Below, in pieces: positions 37,702 through 46,670 of a stretch of 64,000 bases of DNA (position 1 is the stretch's first letter; each line of letters begins with the position of its first letter). The notes under the pieces were generated by a model. That model searched no databases. It saw only the letters and a program-made list of their open reading frames with translations, and was not told the origin of the DNA. Origin of the DNA: an uncultured Clostridia bacterium (lineage in GTDB: Bacteria; Bacillota; Clostridia; TANB77; CAG-465); assembly GCA_949106495.1 (NCBI GenBank), contig CARYZD010000001.1, positions 1-64,000 of the forward strand. The letters run 5' to 3'. The translations under genes were made by a program, and so were the position numbers.

Positions 37702-38496
37702 CTATTCTCCTCCAATTATTCTATATTTATTATATCTATTTTCTAAAAGTACTTCTTTTTTCATTTGCATTAAATCCTTCATGCTTTGAATTATATCTTT
37801 TTTTATACTGTTAGACATTTCTATAATATCTGTTTTAGCATTTCCATTTGGTTCATAAAGTATATTATCTATCACTTTTAAGTCATATAAATCTTTTGCT
37901 GTAAGTCTCATTTTCTCTGCAGCTTCCTTTTTTAAAGATGCATCTTTCCACAATATACTTGAATATCCCTCCGGTGATAAAATTGAATATATTGAATTTT
38001 CAAGCATTACAACTCTATCTGCAACACCAATTGCAAGAGCACCACCACTTGATCCTTCTCCTATAACATAAGAAATAGTTGGTACTTTTAAAGAAGACAT
38101 AGTCTCAATACTTTTAGCTATCACTTGTCCTTGCCCTCTTTCTTCTGCTCCTATTCCTGGATATGCACCTTTAGTATCAATAAAAGTGATAACTGGTCTT
38201 TTAAATTTTTCTGATTGTTTCATAATTCTTATTGCTTTTTTATAACTTTCAGGATTAGGCATTCCAAAATTTCTAATTATATTTTCTTTAGTATTTCTTC
38301 CTTTTTGTTCGGCAATAATTGTATAGTTTTTATTATTAAGAGAGGCTATGCCACAAACTATTGCACCATCTTCTGCAAAATCTCTATCTCCATGTAATTC
38401 TATAAAATTATCAAAAATATTTTCTATATAATCTAGTGATGTAGGTCTTTCTATATCTCTTGCAATTTCTACTTTTTCCCATGCATTATTATCCAT
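37702..38496 (-). CDS. accA: Acetyl-CoA carboxylase carboxyltransferase, alpha subunit
   Basis: A 264-residue subunit that, with AccD, moves the carboxyl group from carboxybiotin to acetyl-CoA. Recognisable segments are [27 protein letters not shown] and [11 protein letters not shown], which hold the acyl-CoA oxyanion-hole glycines. It is shorter than the E. coli protein (319) at the N-terminus, as is usual in Clostridia. Its ATG overlaps the end of accD by 8 bp, giving matched synthesis of the two subunits. Confidence 0.95.
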   Translation of the reverse strand: MDNNAWEKVEIARDIERPTSLDYIENIFDNFIELHGDRDFAEDGAIVCGIASLNNKNYTIIAEQKGRNTKENIIRNFGMPNPESYKKAIRIMKQSEKFKRPVITFIDTKGAYPGIGAEERGQGQVIAKSIETMSSLKVPTISYVIGEGSSGGALAIGVADRVVMLENSIYSILSPEGYSSILWKDASLKKEAAEKMRLTAKDLYDLKVIDNILYEPNGNAKTDIIEMSNSIKKDIIQSMKDLMQMKKEVLLENRYNKYRIIGGE

Positions 38497-39301
38497 TGTA
38501 ATCCCCCCTACTCATAGTAATTATCTTAGAGATTGTATCTTTTAAATCTTTTCTTTCTACAATTTTATCTATAAATCCATGTTCAAATAAAAACTCTGAA
38601 GATTGAAAATTTTCAGGTAATTTTTCATTTATGGTTTGTTCAATTACTCTTTTACCAGCAAAGCCTATCATTGTTCCTGGCTCTGCAAGAATGATATCTC
38701 CAAGTGTTGCAAAACTTGCTGTAACACCTCCATAAGTTGGATCTGTTAATACACTGATATAAAGTATTCCATTTTCATTGAGTTTTGAAACAGCACTACT
38801 TGTTTTTGCCATTTGCATAAGAGATATTATACCCTCTTGCATTCTAGCTCCACCTGATACAGTAAATATTACAATAGGTAATTTTCTTTTTATTGCCTCT
38901 TCCATTGAATATGTAATATATTCTCCAACAACATATCCCATACTTCCCATAAAGAAATTTGAATCCATTGCACAAACTATAGCTTCACTACCATTTATTT
39001 TTCCAATACCACATTTTACTGCCTCTTTAAGTCCTGTTTTTTGTCTTAATCCTTCTATTTTATTTAAATACTCAGGCATATTTAATGGGTCTTTACTTTC
39101 TACATCAAGTTCAAATTCTTTAAATGTATTTTTATCTACAATTTGTTCAATTCTTCTTCTACTTGAAAGTCTAAAATAATTATTACATTTAGGACATATA
39201 CTATAATTGTTTTTTACATCTTCTTTATATAATATCTCTTTACATTTAGGACATTTAATCCATTTACCAATAGGTATATCTGCCTTTTTATTTTCTATCA
39301 T
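38489..39301 (-). CDS. accD: Acetyl-CoA carboxylase carboxyltransferase, beta subunit
   Basis: A 270-residue partner of AccA. The N-terminus has the four-cysteine zinc ribbon C-P-K-C ... C-P-K-C (about residues 18-40). The crotonase-like core includes G-G-A-R-M-Q-E-G and [12 protein letters not shown], followed by A-G-K-R-V-I-E-Q-T. The complex makes malonyl-CoA. The gene overlaps accC by 4 bp (ATGA) and accA by 8 bp, so the three are tightly coupled. Confidence 0.95.
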   Translation of the reverse strand: MIENKKADIPIGKWIKCPKCKEILYKEDVKNNYSICPKCNNYFRLSSRRRIEQIVDKNTFKEFELDVESKDPLNMPEYLNKIEGLRQKTGLKEAVKCGIGKINGSEAIVCAMDSNFFMGSMGYVVGEYITYSMEEAIKRKLPIVIFTVSGGARMQEGIISLMQMAKTSSAVSKLNENGILYISVLTDPTYGGVTASFATLGDIILAEPGTMIGFAGKRVIEQTINEKLPENFQSSEFLFEHGFIDKIVERKDLKDTISKIITMSRGDYNG

Positions 39302-40641
39302 AGTTCAAACTCCTCTTTTATAAATGATGTTGTAAATTCTCCACTTACAAATTTATCATTATCTAAAATAGACTTTAAAAATTCAACATTAGTTTCTATC
39401 CCTTCAATAATACATTCTCCAAGTGCTCTTTTCATTTTAGCAATTGCTTCATTTCTTGTTCTTGCATGAACAATAATTTTTGCAATCATAGAATCATAAT
39501 ATGGTGGTATAGTATATCCCTCATATACAGCACTATCTACTCTTGTTTCATTTCCACCAGGAAGAATTAATTTTTCAATTTTACCAGGAGAAGGTCTAAA
39601 ATTCTTATATGGATTTTCTGCATTTATTCTGCATTCAATGCTATGTCCTCTTGGTCTTATTTTTTCTTGAAGTATATCTAATCTGTTACCAGATGCTATT
39701 TTTAGTTGTTGCTTTACTATATCTATTCCAGTCATCATTTCAGTTACAGGATGTTCAACTTGTATTCTTGTATTCATCTCCATAAAGTAATAATTATTAT
39801 TACTGTCTACTAAAAATTCAATTGTTCCAGCACCTTCATAATTTGCAGCAACTGCTGCTCTTACTGCGGCTTCTCCCATTTCTTTTCTTAGGGAATTATT
39901 AAGTACAATTGATGGACTTTCCTCTAAAATTTTTTGATTATTTCTTTGTACAGAGCAATCTCTTTCTCCTAAATATACACAATTATTGTATCTATCTGAT
40001 AATATTTGAATTTCAACATGTCTTGGATTTTCTATATATTTTTCCATATAAATAGTATCATCATTAAATGCTCCTTTTGATTCTTGTTTTACAAGATTAA
40101 AAGAATCTTTTAGTTCTTCTTTTTTAAATACAATTCTAATTCCTTTTCCGCCTCCACCAGCAGATGCTTTAAGTATAACTGGATAGCCAATATTATCTGC
40201 AACTTTTAATGCTTCTTGATAATTTTTAATTTCTCCGTTAGAACCTTCTATAACTCGTACGTTATTATTTTTCATAAGTGTTTTACTATTAATTTTATTT
40301 CCCATAAGTTCTATTGTCTCATATGATGGTCCTATAAATTTAAGATTACATTCTTCACACATCTTAGCAAATTTAGCGCTTTCAGCTAAAAATCCAAATC
40401 CAGGATGAATACTATCTGCACCAGAAAGACATGCAACTTCTAAAATATTTTTTTCATTTAAATAACTCTTACTAGATTGTGCAGGACCTATACAATATGC
40501 CTCATCTGCAAGTTTTACATGTAAGGCCTCTTTATCTGCTTCAGAATATATCGCAACTGTTTTTATATTCATCTCTTTACATGCTCTTATTATTCTTACT
40601 GCTATTTCTCCTCTATTTGCAATTAATACTTTTCTTAACAT
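39298..40641 (-). CDS. accC: Biotin carboxylase subunit of acetyl-CoA carboxylase
   Basis: A 447-residue ATP-grasp enzyme that carboxylates the biotin of AccB. The start [15 protein letters not shown] is diagnostic. The glycine-rich loop [11 protein letters not shown] (about residues 159-169), the [12 protein letters not shown] segment, [10 protein letters not shown] and R-I-N-A-E follow in the right order. The length is that of a stand-alone AccC. It lies between fabZ and accD. Confidence 0.96.
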   Translation of the reverse strand: MLRKVLIANRGEIAVRIIRACKEMNIKTVAIYSEADKEALHVKLADEAYCIGPAQSSKSYLNEKNILEVACLSGADSIHPGFGFLAESAKFAKMCEECNLKFIGPSYETIELMGNKINSKTLMKNNNVRVIEGSNGEIKNYQEALKVADNIGYPVILKASAGGGGKGIRIVFKKEELKDSFNLVKQESKGAFNDDTIYMEKYIENPRHVEIQILSDRYNNCVYLGERDCSVQRNNQKILEESPSIVLNNSLRKEMGEAAVRAAVAANYEGAGTIEFLVDSNNNYYFMEMNTRIQVEHPVTEMMTGIDIVKQQLKIASGNRLDILQEKIRPRGHSIECRINAENPYKNFRPSPGKIEKLILPGGNETRVDSAVYEGYTIPPYYDSMIAKIIVHARTRNEAIAKMKRALGECIIEGIETNVEFLKSILDNDKFVSGEFTTSFIKEEFEL

Positions 40642-40654
40642 ATACTTACCCTCT

Positions 40655-41077
40655 CTATACTACTGCAAATGTTAATTCACCTTTTGCTGCTACTTTGCCA
40701 TCAACATATGCAACTGCCTCGCCTACACCAATTGGTCCTTTTTCTTTAATAATATTAACTTCTAGTTTTAATACATCTCCTGGTACTACCTGCTTTTTAA
40801 ATTTTAATTTGTCAATTCCACCAAATAAAGCATTTTTTCCTTTATTTTCTTCTTTAGAAAGAATTGCTACTGCTCCTGCTTGTGCTAAAGCTTCAACAAT
40901 TAATACCCCTGGCATAATTGGTTGTGAAGGAAAATGTCCTTTAAAATGTGGTTCATTAATGCAAACATTTTTATATGCAACACAACTTTTTCCTGGTTCA
41001 TAAGTTTCAACTCTATCTATCATTAAAAATGGTGCTCTTTGAGGTATTATCTTCATTATTTCATTTATATCTAGCAT
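40655..41077 (-). CDS. fabZ: 3-hydroxyacyl-ACP dehydratase
   Basis: A 140-residue hotdog-fold dehydratase that removes water from 3-hydroxyacyl-[23 protein letters not shown] holds the catalytic His (about residue 48) and Glu (about residue 62). The P-F-L-M-I-D-R-V start is characteristic. It sits 11 bp downstream of accB and 13 bp upstream of accC in the operon. Confidence 0.95.
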   Translation of the reverse strand: MLDINEIMKIIPQRAPFLMIDRVETYEPGKSCVAYKNVCINEPHFKGHFPSQPIMPGVLIVEALAQAGAVAILSKEENKGKNALFGGIDKLKFKKQVVPGDVLKLEVNIIKEKGPIGVGEAVAYVDGKVAAKGELTFAVV

Positions 41078-41088
41078 ATTTTTTCCTC

Positions 41089-41514
41089 CTATTTTATTTT
41101 AAATAATGGCTTGGCGTAATCTACCATTTCTTCATTTTTAACACAAATATCTATTACTGTTCCATCGAATTCTGACTCAATTTCATTCATTAGTTTCATT
41201 GCCTCAATAATGCATAGTACTTGACCTTTTTTTACTGTATCTCCTACTTTTACAAATTCTTTTGCTTCTGGAGATGGTTTTAAATAGCAAGTACCTACCA
41301 TTGGCGACTTAACTACATTACTTGTGTCATTATTATCTGATACAACTTCTTTTATTGTTTTTTCTTCTAATTGTTTTGTTGTTACAACTTTTTCTACCAC
41401 ATTATTATCCTTTGTAATATTGATTTTTACTCCATCTGGAAATTCAATATTAAGACTATTAAGACTAGACTCACTCATGTCATTTATTATTTTTTTAATT
41501 TGTTCATATTCCAT
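41089..41514 (-). CDS. accB: Biotin carboxyl carrier protein of acetyl-CoA carboxylase
   Basis: A 141-residue carrier. The C-terminal biotinyl domain (about 68-141) contains E-A-M-K-L-M-N-E-I, so Lys107 should be biotinylated by the BirA encoded upstream. The usual M-K-M is M-K-L here, a mild variant also found in other carriers. The N-terminal 60 residues form a helical start and a variable linker, as in other AccB proteins. P-M-V-G-T-C-Y begins the domain. Confidence 0.94.
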   Translation of the reverse strand: MEYEQIKKIINDMSESSLNSLNIEFPDGVKINITKDNNVVEKVVTTKQLEEKTIKEVVSDNNDTSNVVKSPMVGTCYLKPSPEAKEFVKVGDTVKKGQVLCIIEAMKLMNEIESEFDGTVIDICVKNEEMVDYAKPLFKIK

Positions 41515-41528
41515 AGTAACCTCTCCTT

Positions 41529-42764
41529 TTAATCTTCATATTTTTTTAATATTACTGAACTATTATGACCACCAAATCCAAGTGAATTTGACATTGCATA
41601 TTCTATTTTTTTATTTATTGCCTTATTTGGTACAACATTTAAATCACATTCTTCATCTTGCTCTTTATATCCAATAGTTGGTGGTATAATTTCTTCTTCT
41701 ATTGCTTTAGCACAAATTATAGCCTCAACTGCACCTGCTGCTCCAAGTAAATGTCCTGTATGACCTTTAGTTGAACTTACATAAAGATCTTGTGTATCCT
41801 CAAATGCAGTTTTAATTGCAGCTGTTTCATATAAATCATTTAAATGAGTAGATGTTCCATGAGCATTTACATATGTTATATCTTTTGAGTTAATTTTTGC
41901 ATCTTTTATAGCTGAAATCATTGCTCTTGCTCCACCTTCACCATTTGGTGCTGGAGAAGTTATATGATAAGCATCAGATGATGCTCCATATCCTACTACT
42001 TCTGCATAAATATGTGCTCCTCTTTTTTTTGCATGCTCTAATTCTTCAAGTACAAGTACCCCTGCTCCTTCTCCCATTACAAACCCTGCACGAGATTTAT
42101 CAAAAGGAATACTTGCACGAGTTTTGTCTTCTGTGACATTTAAAGCTTTTATTGTTGTGAACCCAGCAATTCCAGATGGAGTAATTGAAGCTTCACATCC
42201 ACCACAAAATACAGCATCTTGATATCCATGTCTTATTAATCTAAACGCTTCTCCAATTGAATGGGTTCCACTAGCACATGCAGTAACAATAGATGATGAC
42301 TCACCTTTAAGACCTAAGTCTATTGCTATATTTCCTGCTGCCATATTAGATATTGCCATTGGAATATACATTGGTGATACTCTGTCTGGACCTTTAGTAT
42401 TTAAATTATTAATTTGCTCTTCAATTGTACTAAGTCCTCCAATACCAGAACTAACAATAATACCAACCCTCTTCATATCTGTATTTTCTGATGTTATTTT
42501 AGAATCTTTCATAGCTTCTCTTGCGGCTACTATTCCAAATTGTGTAAATCTATCCATTCTTTTTGCAGCCCTTCTATCTAAGTATTCTTCAGCATTATAA
42601 TTTTTTACTTCTGCTGCAAGCTTTACTTTAAAATTTGTAGTATCAAAATGTGTAATTTTATCTATTCCACATTTTGAGTTTACAATTGAATCAAACATAT
42701 CTTTAACATTATTTCCTATAGGAGTTATTGCTCCCATTCCTGTAATTACTACTCTTTTATCCAT
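41529..42764 (-). CDS. fabF: 3-oxoacyl-ACP synthase II
   Basis: A 411-residue condensing enzyme that elongates acyl-ACP with malonyl-ACP. The nucleophile cysteine lies in I-V-T-A-C-A-S-G-T-H-S-I-G (about residue 163). The two histidines are in N-A-H-G-T-S-T-H-L-N-D and S-T-K-G-H-T-G-H-L-L-G-A-A-G. The N-terminal V-V-I-T-G-M-G-A-I-T-P-I-G is typical. The length is standard for FabF. It lies 9 bp downstream of fabG. Confidence 0.96.
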   Translation of the reverse strand: MDKRVVITGMGAITPIGNNVKDMFDSIVNSKCGIDKITHFDTTNFKVKLAAEVKNYNAEEYLDRRAAKRMDRFTQFGIVAAREAMKDSKITSENTDMKRVGIIVSSGIGGLSTIEEQINNLNTKGPDRVSPMYIPMAISNMAAGNIAIDLGLKGESSSIVTACASGTHSIGEAFRLIRHGYQDAVFCGGCEASITPSGIAGFTTIKALNVTEDKTRASIPFDKSRAGFVMGEGAGVLVLEELEHAKKRGAHIYAEVVGYGASSDAYHITSPAPNGEGGARAMISAIKDAKINSKDITYVNAHGTSTHLNDLYETAAIKTAFEDTQDLYVSSTKGHTGHLLGAAGAVEAIICAKAIEEEIIPPTIGYKEQDEECDLNVVPNKAINKKIEYAMSNSLGFGGHNSSVILKKYED

Positions 42765-42773
42765 AATTTCCTC

Positions 42774-43514
42774 CTACATTACCATTCCGCCGTCTATGTT
42801 TATAACTTGACCTGTTATATATGAACTTTCTTCACTTGCTAAAAAATATACAGCACTTGCAACTTCTTTGGCTTCTCCCATTCTTTTTAAAGGAATTTGT
42901 GTATATATATTTTCTTTTACTTTATCTGTTAAAACATTTGTCATATCTGTATCTATAAATCCTGGTGCAACTGCATTTACTCTAATATTTCTTGCTGCAA
43001 GTTCTTTTGCAAGAGATTTTGTAAATCCAATTATACCAGCTTTTGATGCTGAATAATTTGATTGACCAGCGTTTCCTGCCACACCAACAACTGATGAAAC
43101 ATTAATTATATTACCACTTCTCTTTTTCATCATATATGGAACAACATTTCTTGTCATATTAAATGTTCCTTTTAAATTAATGTCTATTACTTTATCAAAA
43201 GCATCTTCTTTCATCATAGCTATAAGCCCATCTTTAGTAATTCCTGCATTATTTACTAAAACATCTATTTTTCCATATTTTTCTATTGTAGCTTTTACTA
43301 AATTCTCACATTCATCAAATTTTGATACATCAGCTCTATATACTAATACTTGAACACCATATTCTTTAAATTCATCAATAATTGCATTTGTATCTGTATT
43401 TTCTGATACATAATTTAAAACTAGATTATAATTTTCTCTTGCAAATCTTTCTGCTATCTTTTTTCCAATTCCTCTTGTAGCTCCTGTGACTATCGCAACT
43501 TTATTTTCTTCCAT
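42774..43514 (-). CDS. fabG: 3-oxoacyl-ACP reductase
   Basis: A 246-residue SDR that reduces 3-oxoacyl-ACP with NADPH. It shows the cofactor motif T-G-A-T-R-G-I-G-K (about residues 10-18), N-N-A-G-I-T-K, the catalytic Ser in N-V-S-S-V-V-G and Y-S-A-S-K (about residues 151-155), and the C-terminal G-Q-V-I-N-I-D-G-G-M. Its length and place between fabD and fabF identify it as FabG rather than another SDR. Confidence 0.95.
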   Translation of the reverse strand: MEENKVAIVTGATRGIGKKIAERFARENYNLVLNYVSENTDTNAIIDEFKEYGVQVLVYRADVSKFDECENLVKATIEKYGKIDVLVNNAGITKDGLIAMMKEDAFDKVIDINLKGTFNMTRNVVPYMMKKRSGNIINVSSVVGVAGNAGQSNYSASKAGIIGFTKSLAKELAARNIRVNAVAPGFIDTDMTNVLTDKVKENIYTQIPLKRMGEAKEVASAVYFLASEESSYITGQVINIDGGMVM

Positions 43515-43519
43515 TATTT

Positions 43520-44443
43520 TTACTCCTTTACCAATTCTATAAGTTTATTTAAATTTTCTAAGTTATCTATATTAATAACTTTTAAATCTTTATTTTCCTT
43601 TTTTACAAATCCACTTAATGCTCTTCCAGGTCCCACTTCAACATATAACTCTACTTCCATCTCTTCTAGCTTTTTAATTATCTTATCCATTCTAACAGGA
43701 CTCACCATATGAGTAGATAATATATCTATAAAGTTATCTTCTGCTTTGTATTCTTGTGAATTTATATTTTTAAGTACAATATTTTCTCCTTTTAAAAATC
43801 TTACTTTTTCTAATTCTTCTTTTAACATTAAACTTGCCTCTTTAAGTTTTTCTGTATGAAAAGGTCCTGATGTCTTAAGTGGTATTACTTTTTTTGCACC
43901 TAATTCTTTTAGTTTACTAGTTGCCATTTCTACATATTCCTTCTCTCCAGAAATAACTGTTTGCATAGAATAATTATAGTTTGCTGCAACAACAAAACCG
44001 TCTATACTTTTACAAACTTCTTCTATAATCTTACTTTCAAGTCCAATTACAGCAGCCATCATATACTTTTGTGAATTATATTGCTGCATTATATTTCCCC
44101 TTTTTTGTATTAACTTTAATCCTTCTTCAAAGCTTATATATTTTGAATAAATAAGTGCTGTATATTCTCCAAGACTAAGTCCTGCACATACATCTGCCTC
44201 AATATTATATTTATTTAATACATTACAAATTGCAAGTGAACTAACAAGTACTGCTATTTGAGTATTATCTGTTTGATTTAATTCTTCTTCTGATGAATTA
44301 AAGCATAAATCTACTATATTTCTTCCAAGTATTTTACTTGCATTTTCATATACATCTCTTGCCTCTTTAAAATTATCATAAATATCTTTACACATTCCAA
44401 CACTTTGTGATCCCTGGCCAGGGAATAAAAAAGCGATTTTCAT
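43520..44443 (-). CDS. fabD: Malonyl-CoA:ACP transacylase
   Basis: A 307-residue transferase that loads malonyl on acyl carrier protein. The start F-L-F-P-G-Q-G-S-Q-S-V-G-M is diagnostic. The nucleophile Ser90 lies in G-L-S-L-G-E-Y; the usual G-H-S-L-G histidine is Leu, a substitution also seen in other Clostridia enzymes. The second catalytic residue is the His in S-G-P-F-H-T (about residue 196). It lies 3 bp downstream of fabH. Confidence 0.95.
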   Translation of the reverse strand: MKIAFLFPGQGSQSVGMCKDIYDNFKEARDVYENASKILGRNIVDLCFNSSEEELNQTDNTQIAVLVSSLAICNVLNKYNIEADVCAGLSLGEYTALIYSKYISFEEGLKLIQKRGNIMQQYNSQKYMMAAVIGLESKIIEEVCKSIDGFVVAANYNYSMQTVISGEKEYVEMATSKLKELGAKKVIPLKTSGPFHTEKLKEASLMLKEELEKVRFLKGENIVLKNINSQEYKAEDNFIDILSTHMVSPVRMDKIIKKLEEMEVELYVEVGPGRALSGFVKKENKDLKVINIDNLENLNKLIELVKE

Positions 44444-44446
44444 TTT

Positions 44447-45367
44447 TTATACCTCCATTAATATACTACCTAAATTCAATCCTCCACCATATCCTAAAAG
44501 AATTATTTTATCTTTTTCTTTTATTGTCTTAGATGAGTATAATTCATCTAAAGCAATGGGAATGCTTGCGCAAAATGTATTTCCATACCTTCTTATATTT
44601 GTATACATGTCTATATCTATTTTTTTAGATATTTTTTCAAGTATTTTAATATTAGATTGATGAGGAATAATAAATTTAATATCTTGAGTATTGATTTTAG
44701 ATTTTCTCACTAGATCTATTAAATTTTCTACTGTTTTAGTTGTAGCAAATTTATATACTTCTTTACCATTCATATATAGTTCATGATTTGTATTACATGT
44801 GAGAATTTTATTTTCATCTTTTATACTTTGAATCATACTGTAATACATTTTGAATTCATTTGACTTGCTTATATATATACAACCAGCACCATCGCCAAAT
44901 AAAATTTTAGAACCTATATCTTTATATCTATTTTTGGATAGTATTTCAGCTCCAATAACAAGAACGTTATTAACACTTGATGTTGCAACATATTTTTGTG
45001 CAATATCTAAAGCATTAATATATCCACTACAACCAGCTAAAATATCCATACATATGCAGTTTTGTATATTAAAGTATTCTTGAACTTTAAATGCAAGTGA
45101 TGGCATTATTTCTTCATATGAAGTTGATGCTGTAATAATCATATCTATATTATTAATATCCAAATTATTATTTTTTTCTAGCATATCTTTTACTGAATTA
45201 ATTGCTAATTTTTCTAGAGTTTCCTCTTTAGAATAAAACCTTGTCTCAATTCCAGTTCTTTTATATATATAACCTTTTTCTAAATTATTTTCTTTCTCTA
45301 AATAATCATTAGATACTTTAGTTTTAGGTATATATTTACCTGTTGCTATTATTTTTATTGAGTTCAT
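44447..45367 (-). CDS. fabH: 3-oxoacyl-ACP synthase III
   Basis: A 306-residue initiating condensing enzyme and the first gene of the operon. The catalytic triad can be placed: Cys113 in L-A-G-C-S-G-Y, His236 in I-P-H-Q-S-N and Asn263 in Y-G-N-T-F-C-A-S-I-P. It is slightly shorter than typical FabH (about 320), with trimmed loops in the second half. GGAGGATG precedes the ATG. Its promoter carries a TetR-type operator, and a strong terminator isolates it from the upstream tetR operon. No acpP gene is in this operon, so acyl carrier protein must be encoded elsewhere. Confidence 0.93.
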   Translation of the reverse strand: MNSIKIIATGKYIPKTKVSNDYLEKENNLEKGYIYKRTGIETRFYSKEETLEKLAINSVKDMLEKNNNLDINNIDMIITASTSYEEIMPSLAFKVQEYFNIQNCICMDILAGCSGYINALDIAQKYVATSSVNNVLVIGAEILSKNRYKDIGSKILFGDGAGCIYISKSNEFKMYYSMIQSIKDENKILTCNTNHELYMNGKEVYKFATTKTVENLIDLVRKSKINTQDIKFIIPHQSNIKILEKISKKIDIDMYTNIRRYGNTFCASIPIALDELYSSKTIKEKDKIILLGYGGGLNLGSILMEV

Positions 45368-45391
45368 ACTTCATCCTCCAACTATAAATAG

Positions 45392-45434
45392 TTTATATTA
45401 ATTTTAATTTAAAATCACTAACCTGACTGGTCAG
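45392..45434 (-). promoter_or_regulatory. fab operon promoter with TetR-type operator
   Basis: On the minus strand the dyad CTGACCAGTCAG (45423-45434) is followed by one base, a weak -35 TTAGTG (45416-45421), an 18-base spacer and -10 TATAAA (45392-45397). The order and both spacings equal those of the acyl-CoA synthetase promoter at 16354-16398. Confidence 0.65.
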
Positions 45435-45454
45435 TCTAATACAATAAAAAAATT

Positions 45455-45497
45455 GTAAAAAAAGAGAAAGTACTTTAATTTTCTTGTACTTTCTCTT
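45455..45497 (-). terminator. Terminator of the oxidoreductase-birA-tetR operon
   Basis: A 12-bp perfect stem (45462-45473 with 45486-45497) is followed on the minus strand by seven T. It separates tetR transcription from the fab promoter 20 bases further on. Confidence 0.9.
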
Positions 45498-45517
45498 ATA
45501 TATTTTACATATTAATT

Positions 45518-46084
45518 TTACTTAATAATTCCCGAAATTATTATATCGCTATATTTTTTAGCAGTTTTAAACATATCTATCTTTTTATTATTTTCATATC
45601 TAAGCATTACTCCTGAACAAATAACTCCAAATATTTCAAATGCAATTGCTCTAGTATCACATTCCTTAATATCTCCATTTTCTATTCCATCTTTTAATAC
45701 TTTCTCAATAACATCTACACATTCATAAACACATTGTCTACATTTCTCATTTCTTTTGCTGTCGCCACAAAATTCATTCATAACTAAATTAATTAAATTT
45801 TCATATTTGTCTACTACTTTTATTTCAACAAGAATCATTGCATGAATTTTTTCTTCAAAGTTTTGTGCAAGTCTAGATTTTAATTCAAGACTATGTTCTA
45901 ATAGTTTCATCCCTTCTGCAATCAAAAACTCTAATATTTCTTCTTTACTGGAAAAATGATAATATAATGTTCCCTTAGCAATTCCTACAACAGAAGTAAT
46001 TTCTTCAATACTTGTTGCATCATATCCTTTTTTTGCAAATAAATCCATAGACGTATCAAATATTTTTCTTTTTGTTCTGTTCAT
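45518..46084 (-). CDS. TetR-family transcriptional regulator
   Basis: A 188-residue repressor-type regulator. Residues 1-47 are the TetR helix-turn-helix: F-A-K-K-G-Y-D-A-T-S-I-E-E-I, then G-I-A-K-G-T-L-Y-Y-H-F-S-S-K-E-E. The C-terminal ligand domain is divergent and has a cysteine-containing stretch (C-G-D-S-K-R-N-E-K-C-R-Q-C). It is the last gene of a three-gene operon with birA and a flavoprotein, and is followed at once by the fab operon. The operator upstream of fabH is the obvious candidate target, with an acyl-CoA or acyl-ACP as possible ligand. No similar operator is visible before its own operon. Confidence 0.85.
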   Translation of the reverse strand: MNRTKRKIFDTSMDLFAKKGYDATSIEEITSVVGIAKGTLYYHFSSKEEILEFLIAEGMKLLEHSLELKSRLAQNFEEKIHAMILVEIKVVDKYENLINLVMNEFCGDSKRNEKCRQCVYECVDVIEKVLKDGIENGDIKECDTRAIAFEIFGVICSGVMLRYENNKKIDMFKTAKKYSDIIISGIIK

Positions 46085-46085
46085 A

Positions 46086-46670
46086 CTATCCCTCCAATAA
46101 TTTCAAATACTCATATTCAAATATATTAAAAAATTCTGATATAATATCCTCTCGTATACATTTTATATTAAACTCATTTATTATAGAAGAGGCAATATCT
46201 TTAATATTTTCTCTAAATCCCTTTTGTAATATATTAAGTCCAATACCAATATATAGCTCTTTAACATTTTGTCCAATAACTTTAGTTTCTGTAAGAATTC
46301 CACCTATCTTTTTAGAATTAATAACTATATCATTTGGATATTTTATATCTAGATTTATATTATATAACTTTTTAAAAGTTTTTACTATACATCTGGCTAT
46401 TATAACTGTAATATCTTCAAATTTAGATATATGAGTATTTGGATAAAGTACAAAAGTCATAGCAATATTTTTTCCTGATGTATCTGTATACCATACTCTT
46501 CCATGTGTCCCTTTTCCTTTTGTTTGATTTTCAGCAATTATAACTGTTCCATTTTCTAAATTGTCTCTTCTTTTAATTTCATCTTGTGTTGAATCTATTA
46601 TATCTAGTACTACTATATCTTGTCCTATAAATTTTGTTTTTAAGTTATTTTTAATATGTATTTTATTCAT
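46086..46670 (-). CDS. birA: Biotin-[acetyl-CoA-carboxylase] ligase without DNA-binding domain
   Basis: A 194-residue class I biotin protein ligase. The biotinyl-AMP loop is A-E-N-Q-T-K-G-K-G-T-H-G-R-V-W-Y (about residues 46-61), a close match to G-R-G-R-x-G-R-x-W. K-Y-P-N-D-I-V-I-N-S-K-K-I-G-G-I-L and G-I-G-L-N-I follow as expected. No N-terminal helix-turn-helix is present, so it is an enzyme only. It should biotinylate AccB. Its ATG overlaps the stop of the upstream gene by one base, and tetR starts one base after its stop. Confidence 0.92.
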   Translation of the reverse strand: MNKIHIKNNLKTKFIGQDIVVLDIIDSTQDEIKRRDNLENGTVIIAENQTKGKGTHGRVWYTDTSGKNIAMTFVLYPNTHISKFEDITVIIARCIVKTFKKLYNINLDIKYPNDIVINSKKIGGILTETKVIGQNVKELYIGIGLNILQKGFRENIKDIASSIINEFNIKCIREDIISEFFNIFEYEYLKLLEG

